Assembly (NCBI RefSeq): GCF_010672525.1
Contig: NZ_JAAHGH010000038.1
Coordinates: 12,599 to 64,187, forward strand
Reading direction: 5' to 3'
DNA: 51,589 nucleotides
DNA from: Okeania sp. SIO2B3
GTDB taxonomy: Bacteria; Cyanobacteriota; Cyanobacteriia; Cyanobacteriales; Microcoleaceae
The position numbers and the translations under genes are program-made. Of the stretch, positions 17,653-28,013 are shown piece by piece. A model generated the notes under the pieces. It was given only the letters and a program-made list of their open reading frames with translations. It searched no databases and was not told where the DNA came from. Positions within the stretch are counted from its first letter, which is position 1. Each line of letters opens with the position of its first letter.

Positions 17653-19698
17653 CTAGTTATCTGTTTTAACTTTTTTGCCATTTAGTAGAGCAAGAGGATG
17701 AACTTTCTTGCTATGACTAAGTTTTTTATCTTGATGACTACTTAAATCTAAATTGCCTTGTGATAATGGTTGATTTTTTCCAATTAAAACTTTTTCCCCT
17801 TGTAATTCTGACATTAATATATTGAATTTACGCTGAAATTCTGAGTTATCTGGATTAATAGCAAGAGCGTCCTCGTAACAAACCAAAGCTTCTTTATAAC
17901 GTTTGAGTTTTTCTAAAACAATACCTTTTTTTTCCCAAGCTTCAAAACAATTATTTTTAATAGAAATAGCATAATTGCAACAACTAAGAACTTCCTCATA
18001 CTTTTCCAACTTCAATAATGCTTCTGCTTTACCCATAAATGCTTGATAACATTGGGAGTTAATTTTAATTGCTTGTTCAAATGAAGTAACTGCTTCTTCA
18101 TATTTTTCTAAAGCATTTAAAGCCATGCCTCGATTATGCCAAACTTCATCATCATCTGGCATCAACTTAATAGCTCGATCATAGGAATTAACTGCTTCTT
18201 CATATCTTTCTAATTGCCATAATAAAGCTCCCTTGTTGTACCAAATTTCATATTTTTTTGGCTGAATTTCTAATGCTTGATTATAAGAATCAATTGCTTC
18301 AGTAAAAGATTTTAATTTTCCTAACAAATTACCTCGATTATACCAAGCTTCATATTTATTTGGCTGAATTTGTAATACCTTATCAAAAGCAGAGAGTGCC
18401 TCTTCATAGCGCTGTAGTTTTCCAAGTAGAGCGCCTAAGCTATGTAAAACATCAACATTTTTAGGCTGAACTAAAAGAGCTTGTTCATAAGCAATAAGTG
18501 CTTCATTATATTGTTGTAACTTTCTGAGTAAAATACCTTTATTTAGCCAAATAGTTACATTATCTGGCTGAAAAGAAAGAGCTTTATCATAAGAAGTTAA
18601 TGCCTGAGTATAACTTTGCATTCTCACCAAAACATTGCCACGATTAAACCAATATTCAAATTTATCAGAATCAAGAGAAAGAGCTTTATCGTAAGAAGTC
18701 AATGCTTCAGCATAGCGCTGCAATTTTATAAAAACATTACCGCGACTAAACCAAGCTTCACTTAAATCAGAATTCAGAGAAATAGCTTTTTCAAAAATTA
18801 CTAAAGCTTGATTATACTTACTCTCAGAGAAAAGTTTTTCCCCTTGTTTCAAATAATCATCAGCGACGGTAGTAGTTTCTTTGTCAAGATATTTTGATTT
18901 CTGAGTATTTTCAATAGATTTAGTTTCTGAATTTAGAGAATAGTTAATTTCTTGAATAGCCTGATGCTTTGCTTCTTGAGTCTCAGAAATAATCATTTGT
19001 AGCTGCATCAAAAACTGAGACTTCAAAGTTTCTATTTGTTCAACGGAAGATTTTGAATTTTTCGCTTCTTGAGTAATGAACTCAATAGACTTTTTTGCAG
19101 CGACTATATGATTTTCTAATTCTGTAACTAATGTTTGAGATTGATTCAAATTTAATTCTAATTCACTGATCTTTTTTAACCGTTGATTAACTTCACCAAT
19201 CAATTCTTTAATTATCAACCTTCTGACTAACCAAAAAAAGCTAATAGTTACAGGGGGAAATAAAGTTGCAACTAATAATAAAGTATTCAATATAGTGATG
19301 GTAAGATTGAGGTTGAGACTAGCTTGATCTTCTTCATCTGTTTGTAAAGCAATTTGAGAAGTAATCTGTGGTAGTTGAGAACTATTTTTAGCGGTAAATT
19401 CCACTATTTTTCCCAGCCAACTTTCATTTAAAACTTCTCTAATTTGAGCTATATTTGGAGTCGATAAAGCAGTTATAGTTTTAGGAGTGTGAGGAGTTTG
19501 ACTAAGTAAAATTTCTGGACGACTTATTAATTGAGTAGATGGCAAACTACTAATATTAGTAGAGTCAGTAAAATTGCTAGTTTCTTGTGTGTTTATCTGA
19601 GGGTAGGAATTAATATTAGGATTAGCTTTTGCTTGAGCAGTTAAATTTTGGGAACTGAGAGCAGCAAGGGTTAAGACAGCTGTTTTAGAAATTCTCAT
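17653..19698 (-). CDS. Membrane-anchored TPR protein with coiled coil
   Basis: This 681-residue protein begins with a possible signal or export segment (residues 1-24, ending LTAQAKA), followed by a polar Ser/Thr/Asn-rich stretch to about 125. One clear transmembrane helix lies at about 131-158 (LLLVATLFPPVTISFFWLV). A heptad-rich coiled coil spans about 165-255. About ten tetratricopeptide repeats of 34 residues follow (281-625), with cores such as AWFSRGNVFIKLQRY, AWYNRGNLLGKLKSF and VWHNRGMALNALEKY. A basic tail ends the protein. TPR arrays bind other proteins, so it probably is a scaffold at the membrane. The partner is unknown. It is divergent from the GT2 gene and a second TPR gene lies 3 kb away. 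Confidence 0.78.
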   Translation of the reverse strand: MRISKTAVLTLAALSSQNLTAQAKANPNINSYPQINTQETSNFTDSTNISSLPSTQLISRPEILLSQTPHTPKTITALSTPNIAQIREVLNESWLGKIVEFTAKNSSQLPQITSQIALQTDEEDQASLNLNLTITILNTLLLVATLFPPVTISFFWLVRRLIIKELIGEVNQRLKKISELELNLNQSQTLVTELENHIVAAKKSIEFITQEAKNSKSSVEQIETLKSQFLMQLQMIISETQEAKHQAIQEINYSLNSETKSIENTQKSKYLDKETTTVADDYLKQGEKLFSESKYNQALVIFEKAISLNSDLSEAWFSRGNVFIKLQRYAEALTSYDKALSLDSDKFEYWFNRGNVLVRMQSYTQALTSYDKALSFQPDNVTIWLNKGILLRKLQQYNEALIAYEQALLVQPKNVDVLHSLGALLGKLQRYEEALSAFDKVLQIQPNKYEAWYNRGNLLGKLKSFTEAIDSYNQALEIQPKKYEIWYNKGALLWQLERYEEAVNSYDRAIKLMPDDDEVWHNRGMALNALEKYEEAVTSFEQAIKINSQCYQAFMGKAEALLKLEKYEEVLSCCNYAISIKNNCFEAWEKKGIVLEKLKRYKEALVCYEDALAINPDNSEFQRKFNILMSELQGEKVLIGKNQPLSQGNLDLSSHQDKKLSHSKKVHPLALLNGKKVKTDN

Positions 19699-21039
19699 AT
19701 TTTGCCTATTTATTTATATATTAGTTTTTATTGGAAAAGATTCTATTTAAGTACAGGTGCAGTTTTTTATTTCTGTGGAGGAGAAAAATTGACTACCTGA
19801 GTTAACCATAGAGTCTACTTGTTTATTACAAGAGTTTATTGTACTAACCCGGAAATTTATTTACCCAGAATTCAGTACATAAAATCAGTTAAGTTTATTC
19901 ATCAAAATTAGTTGAAGTAATCAAATTTCAATCGGTAAGTAGGTCGGTCTAGTTAAACGTCAAAAAATTGTCGGGGCAGGTTTAACTGAAAGCTTTGACT
20001 GTAAGTATTCAGCTAGCTTGGGGTCAGCTATTAACTGTTTAACAAATAATAAATATACGCTCTAAAGTCAAGGTCAGTTTTTTTCCAATACTTTTAATTT
20101 TACTTAAATATATCAATACTAATTTCTGAGATAAAGGCAATAAATTAATAACTGAAGCGTTGATAGCTGACGGCTGTTTGCGCAGCATTCCGCAGGAAAT
20201 GCTTACCTTATCTGGACATGATATAAGGAGATATTTTGATGACAAAAATAGGAAATTAATTTTGTGTGCCTTCTTAATAGCAGTTGCTATATTTTTAAGT
20301 TTACGTTCCCACTTATCACAGGAACAAGAATAATTAAAATAACTTAGTCACAGTCCCATTTGTCGTAACTCAAAATATCTCATGCCAATTGAAAAAAATT
20401 GGCTCTAAATTGTGATAATTTATAATTCAGGAATAATAATAAGCACTCATGCCAAATTTTTGTATATAATTTCATCTCTAAGTCTGACAGAGTGAGAAGT
20501 TAGTGCATAATTAATTTTGCTTAAGTACTTAATTTAGGAATTAGAATACATGCTTTAATCAAATTAACTTGAAATGTTTCTTATCTATTTTTTATATCTT
20601 GGTAAATATTTGAATTTATTAGTGACAAATATCAGGCTTGATTTTGAGTTTAACAGACATCAAAATAAGGTTTTTAAATCACTTTTATTATCTTTTCTGT
20701 AGTGGGTTTAATACCCCACCGTCATTTCAGTTATCAGTTATCAGTACCTCCTATTAAAGCCAGAGGCTTGAAATAGTCTTTTTGCAGGAAAAAACCTTGT
20801 ACAGTTCACTATTTCCTGTTCCCTATTACTTATTCCCTAGGGCGTAGCACTATATAAACCGAACTTATACCAATTCACTTTAAAAATGTCACAAATAGTT
20901 TCAAACTTTAAATGCTAAATAATTTCCTGAAATTACTGTAGCATCAAAGTTTTGAGATGATAAAATCTTACTTTTTACTTTTTACTTTTTACTTCCGTGA
21001 AAAGGTATTGGTATTACTTCAAAATTAATATTAGATTAA
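19699..21039. other. AT-rich divergent spacer with repeats
   Basis: About 1.3 kb without a credible gene separates the TPR and GT2 genes. It contains a dispersed GGCTGTTTGCGCAGCATTCC repeat (20152-20208), followed directly by TCTGGACATGATATAAG, which resembles one end of the ATCATGTCCG element; a fragment of the 7911-8030 repeat (about 20690-20738); and TTTACTTTTTACTTTTTACTT simple repeats around 20970-20995. Confidence 0.5.
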
Positions 21040-22176
21040 ATGCTCATCAATCATTGTCCTCAAGTTACCGTTTGTTTACCTACTTATAACTCTGGAGAAT
21101 TTATTACTCAAGCAATAGATAGTGTCCTTCAACAGACATTTACAGATTTTGAGTTAATTATTTATGATGATTTTTCCAACGATAATACTCCAGAAATTAT
21201 TAGAAGTTATCTCCAGAAAGATAATAGAATTAGATACTTGAGAAATTCAAAAAACTTAGGACTTTTTACTAATTGGAATAAGTGTTTAGAAAATGCTAAT
21301 GGTGAATATATTACTATCTTTGCTCAGGATGATGTGATGTTGCCAAAAAATTTAGAGCAAAAGGTAAAAATTTTGGATAAATATCAAAATATAGGTTTAG
21401 TTACCTCATCTGTTATGGTGGTTGACGCTAATAATAATCATCTCAATTGGAATTGGGCAAATTATGCTGAGGATAAGTTAGTAAATGGCAAGGAATGGGT
21501 GAGGAATATTTTGGGAGAAGCTAATCCTATTTGTTGCCCGTTTGTATTAATGAGAAGACAGGTTTTAGAGAAAGTTGGCGGGAAATTTAATGAGAATTAT
21601 GCTTATGCTGGGGATTTAGAATTATGGTTGAGAATTGGTTTGGTTGCTGACTTATATTTTGTCAAAGAAATATTGGGATATTATCGATGGCATGAAGGAA
21701 ATAAAACTCATAGTTTTGATGATTTTTATCAGGTGAAAGAACATTTACAAATTTGTAGTGATCTAATTGATAGTTTAAATTTATCAGACCCAGAATTAAA
21801 TGATTGGGAAAGTGAAGTGTTATCTCGAACTGTTAAATGGGTGAGTTTTTATCGAATTTATCATCATCTGGAAAAGGGAAATTTTGATGAGGCATTTAAG
21901 TTATGCGAGTTGCTGGAAAATTGGCGGAGCAAGTCAGGAAAATTAAGTATTTCCGTGCAGGAGTTAGGCACTAGAATACAAAAAATTTTACAAGCAAATT
22001 CTCGCCTAAAGTTTGAGGTAGATGAATATAGGGACTGGGTTAAAAATCTTGAGAAAAAAAATTCGATTTTAGAAATGAAAATTAATCAGTTAAATGATGA
22101 AAAAAAATGGCTAGAATCTCAGATTAAAGCTTGGATGCAAACTGCACAAAAATATTATCAAGAAAATAGGAAATAG
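21040..22176 (+). CDS. GT2-family glycosyltransferase with C-terminal coiled coil
   Basis: The 378-residue protein starts with a GT-A fold of family 2: VTVCLPTYNSGEFITQAIDS, then FELIIYDDFSNDNTPEII and the metal-binding acidic pair in FAQDDVMLP (Asp97-Asp98). The segment GDLELWLRIGLVAD and LGYYRWHEGNKT correspond to the acceptor-side region typical of GT2 enzymes acting on surface polysaccharides. From about residue 315 to the end it becomes a heptad-rich helix (VKNLEKKNSILEMKINQLND). No membrane segment is seen. The sugar donor is unknown. Placement near a FkbM/GT11 fusion and a GDP-mannose dehydratase supports a role in exopolysaccharide or glycan decoration. Confidence 0.85.
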   Translation: MLINHCPQVTVCLPTYNSGEFITQAIDSVLQQTFTDFELIIYDDFSNDNTPEIIRSYLQKDNRIRYLRNSKNLGLFTNWNKCLENANGEYITIFAQDDVMLPKNLEQKVKILDKYQNIGLVTSSVMVVDANNNHLNWNWANYAEDKLVNGKEWVRNILGEANPICCPFVLMRRQVLEKVGGKFNENYAYAGDLELWLRIGLVADLYFVKEILGYYRWHEGNKTHSFDDFYQVKEHLQICSDLIDSLNLSDPELNDWESEVLSRTVKWVSFYRIYHHLEKGNFDEAFKLCELLENWRSKSGKLSISVQELGTRIQKILQANSRLKFEVDEYRDWVKNLEKKNSILEMKINQLNDEKKWLESQIKAWMQTAQKYYQENRK

Positions 22177-22865
22177 CAGAGTGGGGGAGTGGCTAACACA
22201 GATTATGGCACGAATACAGGGATAGGTCAGGGAGTGGGGGAGTAGGGGAGTAGTAAACATAATAATTAATGCGCTACTAGGGCGCTAATTATCAAAAAAG
22301 TGATTTAACTTGTGTTTATTAATTAATAACTGAAGTGCTACCTAAACTAAGTATTGTCGAAAGAAAGGTTATTTCTTAGGAGTCAGGAGTCAGGAGTCAG
22401 AATGAATAGCTTCAATACCATTTTTCAGGTCGACAATAATTCTTTTTGTCAAAGGATATATCCTGTAAAGTCTTTTTATGTAAGCATTCAGCCGTCAGCT
22501 ATTAGCTAGCCTCCTATGGTCGGAACTGCGCAATTCAGCTATTAATTTTGGGGAAGGTAAAAATAATTGAGAAATTGAGACAGAATAAAAGTTACTGTTA
22601 AAGCTCCCTTCCTAAACCTTAGAAGTAATTATTCATTACTAATTGCTGTTTGCGTAGCATTCCGTAGGAATAGCTGACTGCTAATAGCTGTTTGCGCAGC
22701 ATTCCGTAGGAAATGCTTACCTTTTTATTACTCTTACTATTTGTAACATTCTTTTTTCAAATTGGTATTAGGACAAATTAAAAGCTTAAAATTCAGAAAA
22801 AGCAATATTTTTCCCTCTTCCCTTTTCCTTCTTCCCTCTTCCTTCTTTCTTCTTCCTTCTTCAGC
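22177..22865. other. Spacer with dispersed repeats after the GT2 gene
   Basis: It contains GGGGGAGTAGGGGAGTAG tracts, a triple AGGAGTCAGGAGTCAG near 22378-22400, two adjacent copies of the GCTGTTTGCGCAGCATTCCG repeat (22640-22720) and the first of two tandem units AGCTTAAAATTCAGAAAAAG plus TTCCTTC tract (22791-22862). No gene is seen. Confidence 0.5.
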
Positions 22866-22925
22866 TTAAAATTCAGAAAAAGCAATATTTTCCCCTCTTC
22901 CTTCTTCCTTCTTCCTTCTTCCTTC
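22791..22925. repeat. Tandem pair of AGCTTAAAATTCAG plus TTCCTTC tract
   Basis: Two consecutive units each start AGCTTAAAATTCAGAAAAAG, continue CAATATTTT and end in a TTCCTTC pyrimidine tract. The second unit forms the 3' end of the TPR gene. Related composites are at 14057-14172, 35408-35452 and 37228-37340. Confidence 0.65.
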
Positions 22926-23885
22926 TAATTCAATAAAGCGACTATAAGCGACACTTGCTTCATCTATTTTTCCTTGCTTTGCTAAAGCATCTCCTAAATT
23001 TTTATGAAATAAAGGTGAGGTGGGATTGAGATTTATCGCTTGTTCAAAAATATCGATTGCTTCTTCTAATTCCCCCACTTTTGTTAAAGCTTCTCCTAAA
23101 TAGTTATAAGCTAAATCTGAGTTGGGATTAATTTCAATAGTACGACGGTAAGAGGCGATCGCTTCTGACCATCTTTTTTTTATTGCCAAAACTATTCCTA
23201 AGTTTAGATAAATTTCTGGATTATTTTTATCTATTTCTAAGGCTAGTTGATATTCATAAATTGCTTGCTGAATATTGCCTTGCTCTGTCAATATTTTGCC
23301 TAAATTAAAATGTATTTCGGGATTTTCTGGTTCAGTTATTAGAGCAATTTGATAAAAAATAATTGCAGATCCTAATTGATTTTTTCTAAATAATATATTA
23401 GCTAAACTACGGCATATTTCTGGATGGTAGGGTTGAATTTCTAAGATTTTATGGTAGTTGGTTTCATTCTGAGGATTGTAATCTATTGCTTGACGATAAT
23501 GACTCAATGCTGCTTTTAAATTAGCCTGATAACGCTGCTTAAAAATATCACCCAAATTTTCATACACTTCTGTTAAATTTGGTTGTAATTTTATGGCTTT
23601 TTGGTAACTGGCGATCGCCTCATCCCATTGCTTTTGTCGAGAGTATAAATTACCAATCATTTTGTATAATTCAGCTAAATTTGGCTGAATTTGTAATGCC
23701 TTAATACACCAATTAATTGCAGCTTTGAAATTACCTTGAGTTTCTAAAGCATTTCCCACAGTCTGATAAGCTGGAATAAAGTCTGGTTTTACCTCTATAA
23801 TTTGATGACACAGAGCGATCGCTCTATCAATTTTACCTAGGGCCAAATATTCTCTGGCTTTTTGGTGCTTTTCTACTACATTCAC
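22866..23885 (-). CDS. Soluble TPR-repeat protein
   Basis: The 339-residue protein is built nearly entirely of tetratricopeptide repeats, about eight or nine, with cores such as AYQTVGNALETQGNFKAAI, LYKMIGNLYSRQKQWDEAI and IHFNLGKILTEQGNIQQAI. One region near residues 130-165 is less regular. No signal or membrane segment is seen, so it is probably cytoplasmic. Cyanobacterial TPR proteins like this often sit beside glycosyltransferases, and here a GT2 gene and the FkbM/GT11 fusion are on either side, suggesting a scaffold or an O-linked glycosylation context (inference). The last 18 residues (GRRKKEEGRGENIAFSEF) are encoded by a polypurine repeat, so the original C-terminus has been overwritten. 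Confidence 0.8.
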   Translation of the reverse strand: MNVVEKHQKAREYLALGKIDRAIALCHQIIEVKPDFIPAYQTVGNALETQGNFKAAINWCIKALQIQPNLAELYKMIGNLYSRQKQWDEAIASYQKAIKLQPNLTEVYENLGDIFKQRYQANLKAALSHYRQAIDYNPQNETNYHKILEIQPYHPEICRSLANILFRKNQLGSAIIFYQIALITEPENPEIHFNLGKILTEQGNIQQAIYEYQLALEIDKNNPEIYLNLGIVLAIKKRWSEAIASYRRTIEINPNSDLAYNYLGEALTKVGELEEAIDIFEQAINLNPTSPLFHKNLGDALAKQGKIDEASVAYSRFIELEGRRKKEEGRGENIAFSEF

Positions 23886-24395
23886 GGTTAAATATAGATT
23901 TTTTTATACTTGACTATATTAAGCTAAAGTATGTTGCAAATTCAAAGATTATTTATCAAACAAATATCAGACAATATTTTGTACTATGTTGGTTTTTGTT
24001 ATATATCTAGTTAACAATATATTTTGGGTGCATCTAAATTTTGAAGAAAGCCAAAAAATTATCGCTTTTAGGCAACAGGCAACTGCTCCGGAAGGCAACA
24101 GGGAATATATAGGAAATATTTTTACACATAAGAGATGCACCCTATATTTTGGAGAGTATATCTAGTTAAGACTTTTGCTCGTAATTTTCTCAATATTGAG
24201 AGATATCCAGAGAATATAAACTCAAAAAATATGCTTAACTTTACCGAAAAATTCGGTCTAAAGCCTTCCTTTTTAAAGGGATAAAAAGTGGTCGAGAGAT
24301 GGCGAAATTTCCTCGCCAGATCTAATCGACCAAGAGAAGAAAAATTTTTCATTATTAGTCAATCTTCTTCTTTTCAAAGAGAGGTAATTATTAAT
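23886..24395. other. Spacer with CCGAATAATT-family repeat
   Basis: A GGCAACAGGCAACTGCTCCG fragment lies near 24070-24100. A copy of the repeat family that starts TTACCGAA(T/A)AATT and ends GAGAGGTAATTATTAATT occupies 24241-24394, with TCGAGAGATGGCGAAATTTC and CAGATCTAATCGACC inside. Related copies are 27497-27646 and 29768-29943 (inverted). No gene is seen. Confidence 0.5.
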
Positions 24396-24668
24396 TAGGG
24401 TTTGCGTATGGAAAGTATGAGTGGTAGGGGTAGGAGAAAACCCACCCCTAACCCCTCTCAGGAGGGGAAGACAGCTATACTGGAGAAATGCAAATTATAG
24501 AGGAGGTAGTCGTAAAAATTGTATGAGTGATTTTTCTGCCATAATCATCCCAAAATACTAGCTTTATGCAGCTCTTTCGACTGAAAAGCTTGCACTTTTT
24601 TCGCTCCTTTAAAGGCTGAAACCAATATATGTCAGTACTTTGATATTTAATCAGCATATCAATAATTA
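24396..24668. mobile_element. MITE-like element, AGGGYTTGC family, copy 2
   Basis: The left end TAGGGTTTGCGTATGGAAAG is intact. The core has GACAGCTATACTGGAGAAAT and GAGTGATTTTTCTGCC. The right end TATTTAATCAGCATATC is degraded relative to copies 1 and 3. It ends beside a TAATTATTAATT microsatellite (24661-24692). Confidence 0.55.
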
Positions 24669-24745
24669 TTAATTATTAATTATTAATTATTAAGAGCGAC
24701 CTATTTATTTTTTCCTGAACTGAAATTATTTAAGTATTAGTAGTA

Positions 24746-27337
24746 ATGAAATTAGATTTAAAGAACCTTTGTTCTCAAAACCAAATTTTTCCTAGAGGCA
24801 TTATTCATGTGGGTGCTTATGAGGGTAAAGATATTAAAACTTATCAAGCATTAAATATTTCAAAAATTCTTTTCATTGAAGCTAACCCCACAGTATTTGA
24901 AAGGCTAAAAACAAATATTACCGAAGCTTCTATTGATGTGCAAGCTGTTAATTATGCTATTAGTAATCAAAATGGAAAAGTTAAATTATATGTTAATTCT
25001 ATGGGAAAGAGTAGTTCGATTTTGCCTTTGAAATTTTATCGAAATATTTATCCAAATATTAAAGAAACACATCAACTAACTGTTGAGTCAAAAACTCTTG
25101 ATACTTTGCTACCAGAATTAGGACTAACACCAGGAGATTTTAATATTCTCAATCTAGATATTCAAGGGGCAGAACTTTTGGCATTACAAGGCGCAACTAA
25201 TCTACTTAAATATATAGATGCAGTTTACACTAAGGTTAATTATGAAGAACTCTATGAAGGTTGTGCTTTAGCAGAAAAAATTGATGAGTTTTTAGCACAG
25301 AATGGTTTTGGCAAAATAGCGGAGGCAACACCTTTTCACCCTTCTTGGGGAGATGTTTTTTATGTGAGAAAACAAGTAATTAGTATGTCTACCCTTGGCA
25401 AAAATGGTGGATTGGGTAATCAAATTTTCCAGTATGGTTTCTTGAAAATTTATGCTCAAGAAAATGGCTTATCAGTAGAGGCTCCAAAATGGATAGGACA
25501 AGAATTATTTGGGCATAAAGACCGAGAAATTTCTGAAGATTTACCTGAAGTTTCGGAGAATGATAATGAATTTATCCTCGGTAATACAAAAATTTTGAAA
25601 AATGTAGATATTCATGGAAATTTTTTATATCACACTCGCTATTATGCGCCCTTTAAAGAATACTTTTGTTCTTTGTTTCAACCTGCACTAGAGATAGAAG
25701 AAAAAGTAAAAGTTGCTTGGGAAAAATTACACTCTTATGGCAAAACTATTATTGGTTTACATTTACAATCACATTCAGAGGAAAATAGTAATTTTGCTGT
25801 TGCTCCGAGTGAGTGGTATAAAATTTGGTTAGATGGTTTATGGGAAACTTTAGAGGAACCAGTTCTATTTATTGCCAGCGATAATATAGAGGAATTACCT
25901 CTGGTTTATTTTTCTGAATATCATCCTTTAACTGTTCAAGACTTGGAGATTGAAGTTAATAGAGAATATCTGAATTTTTTCTTACTGAGTAAGTGTGATT
26001 TTGTTGCTATTTCTAATACTCCCTTTGCTTTTGCTGCTTGTCTATTAAATGAAGTGGGAAAATATTTCTTTCGACCTCATTTTTCCACTTCAAAACTTAT
26101 ACCTTTTGAACCTTGGAATAGTACGCCAGTTTTTCGAGATGTGGATATTTCAGAAATAGGGAATAGTGTTTCATTGGAGGTAAAATTTCAGGAAAATCAA
26201 GCCGAGTTAGAAAATATTCAGTCTCAGAAAGATGAACTTTCTCAGAAATTAGTATCTACCCAGTCTCAACTTCAGCAAAATCGTGAAGAATTAGAAAATA
26301 TCCAATCTCAAAGAGACCAAATATTAGAAGAGTTAGGAAAATCTCATTCTCAACTTCAGCAAAATCAAGAAAAAGCTGAAAATTCCGAAGCACAGCTACA
26401 ACAAATTCAAACAGAATTAGAAAATACTAAATCTCAGCGAGACGAATTTTCCGCAAAATTAGTATCTGCTCAGTCTCAACTTCAGCAAAATCAAGAAAAA
26501 GCTCAAAATTCCGAAAAACAGCTACAAAAAATTCACACAGAATTAGAAAATATCCAATCTCAAAGAGACCAAATATTAGAAGAATTAGAAAAATCTCAGT
26601 CTCAACTTCAGCAAAATCAAGAAAAAGCTGAAAATTCCGAAGCACAACTACAAAAAATTCACACAGAATTAGAAAATACTAAATCTCAGCGAGACGAATT
26701 TTCCGCAAAATTAGTATCTGCTCAGTCTCAACTTCAGCAAAACCAAGAAAAAGCCGAAAAATCCGAAGCACAACTACAAAAAATTCACACAGAATTAGAA
26801 AATACCAAATCTCAACGAGACGAATTTTCCGCAAAATTAGTATCTGCTCAGTCTCAACTTCAGCAAAATAAAGAAAAAGCCGAAAATACCGAAGCACAAC
26901 TACAAAAAATTCACACAGAATTAGAAAATACCAAATCTCAGCGAGACGAATTTTCCCAAAAATTAGTATCTGCTCAGTCTCAACTTCAGCAAAACCAAGA
27001 AAAAGCCAAAAAAACCGAAGCCAAACTACAGCAAATTCAAACAGAAGTAGACAAATATTCTTCAGAACTACATGATGCGCGAGAAGAGTTAGAAATTACC
27101 CAATTCCAACTCGATGAAGTACAAGCAGAATTAGAACAATCTCAATCTAACTATTTCAAGTATCAAGAAGAATTGAATAGCAGTCAATCTCAACTTCAAG
27201 AAACTCAAACAGAACTGGAAAAAACCAAACTAAAACTAGAAAATAAGGACAAAATACAACTCGATCAGAATCAAAAAAACTATGCAGCACATCTCAAAAA
27301 TCTAGCGAAAATTCTAGCAGAAACAATTCCAGATTGA
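24746..27337 (+). CDS. FkbM methyltransferase / GT11-like fucosyltransferase / coiled-coil fusion
   Basis: This 863-residue protein joins three parts. Residues 1-210 are an FkbM-type SAM methyltransferase: IIHVGAYEGKD (from 19) for SAM binding and FNILNLDIQGAELLALQGA (about 131-149), the family hallmark. From Met214, GGLGNQIFQYGFLKIYAQEN is the motif of GT11-type alpha-1,2-fucosyltransferases, and LIPFEPWNSTPVF near 448 ends this domain. Residues from about 490 to 860 form a Gln/Glu-rich coiled coil containing six units of 42 residues (QLQQNQEKAENSEAQLQ...), nearly identical at DNA level. A fucosyltransferase that carries its own O-methyltransferase could make methylated fucose caps; this is inference. 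The GDP-mannose dehydratase 1.4 kb downstream could supply the donor precursor. No transmembrane segment is seen. Confidence 0.82.
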   Translation: MKLDLKNLCSQNQIFPRGIIHVGAYEGKDIKTYQALNISKILFIEANPTVFERLKTNITEASIDVQAVNYAISNQNGKVKLYVNSMGKSSSILPLKFYRNIYPNIKETHQLTVESKTLDTLLPELGLTPGDFNILNLDIQGAELLALQGATNLLKYIDAVYTKVNYEELYEGCALAEKIDEFLAQNGFGKIAEATPFHPSWGDVFYVRKQVISMSTLGKNGGLGNQIFQYGFLKIYAQENGLSVEAPKWIGQELFGHKDREISEDLPEVSENDNEFILGNTKILKNVDIHGNFLYHTRYYAPFKEYFCSLFQPALEIEEKVKVAWEKLHSYGKTIIGLHLQSHSEENSNFAVAPSEWYKIWLDGLWETLEEPVLFIASDNIEELPLVYFSEYHPLTVQDLEIEVNREYLNFFLLSKCDFVAISNTPFAFAACLLNEVGKYFFRPHFSTSKLIPFEPWNSTPVFRDVDISEIGNSVSLEVKFQENQAELENIQSQKDELSQKLVSTQSQLQQNREELENIQSQRDQILEELGKSHSQLQQNQEKAENSEAQLQQIQTELENTKSQRDEFSAKLVSAQSQLQQNQEKAQNSEKQLQKIHTELENIQSQRDQILEELEKSQSQLQQNQEKAENSEAQLQKIHTELENTKSQRDEFSAKLVSAQSQLQQNQEKAEKSEAQLQKIHTELENTKSQRDEFSAKLVSAQSQLQQNKEKAENTEAQLQKIHTELENTKSQRDEFSQKLVSAQSQLQQNQEKAKKTEAKLQQIQTEVDKYSSELHDAREELEITQFQLDEVQAELEQSQSNYFKYQEELNSSQSQLQETQTELEKTKLKLENKDKIQLDQNQKNYAAHLKNLAKILAETIPD
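26345..27100 (+). repeat. 126-bp coding tandem repeat
   Basis: Units with the landmark CAGTCTCAACTTCAGCAAAA start at 26345, 26471, 26597, 26723, 26849 and 26975, exactly 126 bases apart. A related landmark at 26261 precedes them by 84 bases. Each unit encodes 42 residues, six heptads. The low divergence points to recent expansion and probable copy-number variation between strains. Confidence 0.85.
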
Positions 27338-27496
27338 TTTGAAGAAGGCAGAAGGCAGCTATGCTGAAGGCAGCTATGCTGAAGGGAAAATTTCTGATGG
27401 ATAGTCAACGACCGACCACAGAAAGATAATATAAGATATATAGCAATTCTAAATAATTTGTAAGAAAACTAAAATCGATTATTAAAGTATGAAAAA

Positions 27497-27646
27497 TTTA
27501 CCGAATAATTAAGGTTTAAAGCCTCTCCTTGGCTGCGCCGCGAGCTGTCGCTCTACAAGGAGAAACAAGAAAATTTTTCATGATTAGTCAATCCTCTTCT
27601 TTTCAAGGAGAGGTAATAATTAATTATTAATTATTAATTATTAATT
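27497..27646. repeat. CCGAATAATT-family dispersed repeat
   Basis: It opens TTTACCGAATAATTAAGG, contains GCCTCTCCTTGG and AAGGAGAGGTAA arms that can pair, and ends in a TAATTATTAATT microsatellite. An inverted copy lies at 29768-29943 and a direct one at 24241-24394. Confidence 0.55.
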
Positions 27647-27759
27647 GTTGAACATTTTCATATAACTCCAAAATATTTTTTACATAACCTGAATAAAGAT
27701 TAAATTTAGGCAATAACCTTTTGTTTTTAATCAAAAGATATCTTTGAAGAATAAATCAT

Positions 27760-27870
27760 ATCATGTCCGAATAATCAGTTATAAAAAAACTTTATCCCTC
27801 CTAACCTTTTCTTCCCTTCAGCATAGCTGCCTTCCTTCCTCCAAAGTGTAAGTATTCAAACGGACATGAT
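27760..27870. mobile_element. MITE-like element, ATCATGTCCG family, copy 2
   Basis: The 111-bp element begins ATCATGTCCGAATAATCAGT and ends AGTATTCAAACGGACATGAT. The terminal 10 bases are perfectly inverted. The core is pyrimidine-rich with no ORF. Confidence 0.65.
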
Positions 27871-28013
27871 CTCAAAATACAGGATTCAGAAGTTATATCA
27901 AGGGTGATAAATGTTTGCTATATTTTGGCATTGTGGGAGAGTAGGGGAGAAGATTAAATTTAGGCAATAACCTTTTGTTTTTAATCAAAAGATATCTTTG
28001 AAGAGTAAATCAT

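Noticed and set aside
24122-24657. Two short minus-strand ORFs (about 76 and 60 residues)
   Set aside because: Both fall within dispersed repeat copies and are not conserved between the copies.
26427-26897. Two 72-residue antisense ORFs in the coiled-coil region
   Set aside because: They are repeat shadows of the 126-bp coding units and resemble each other only for that reason.
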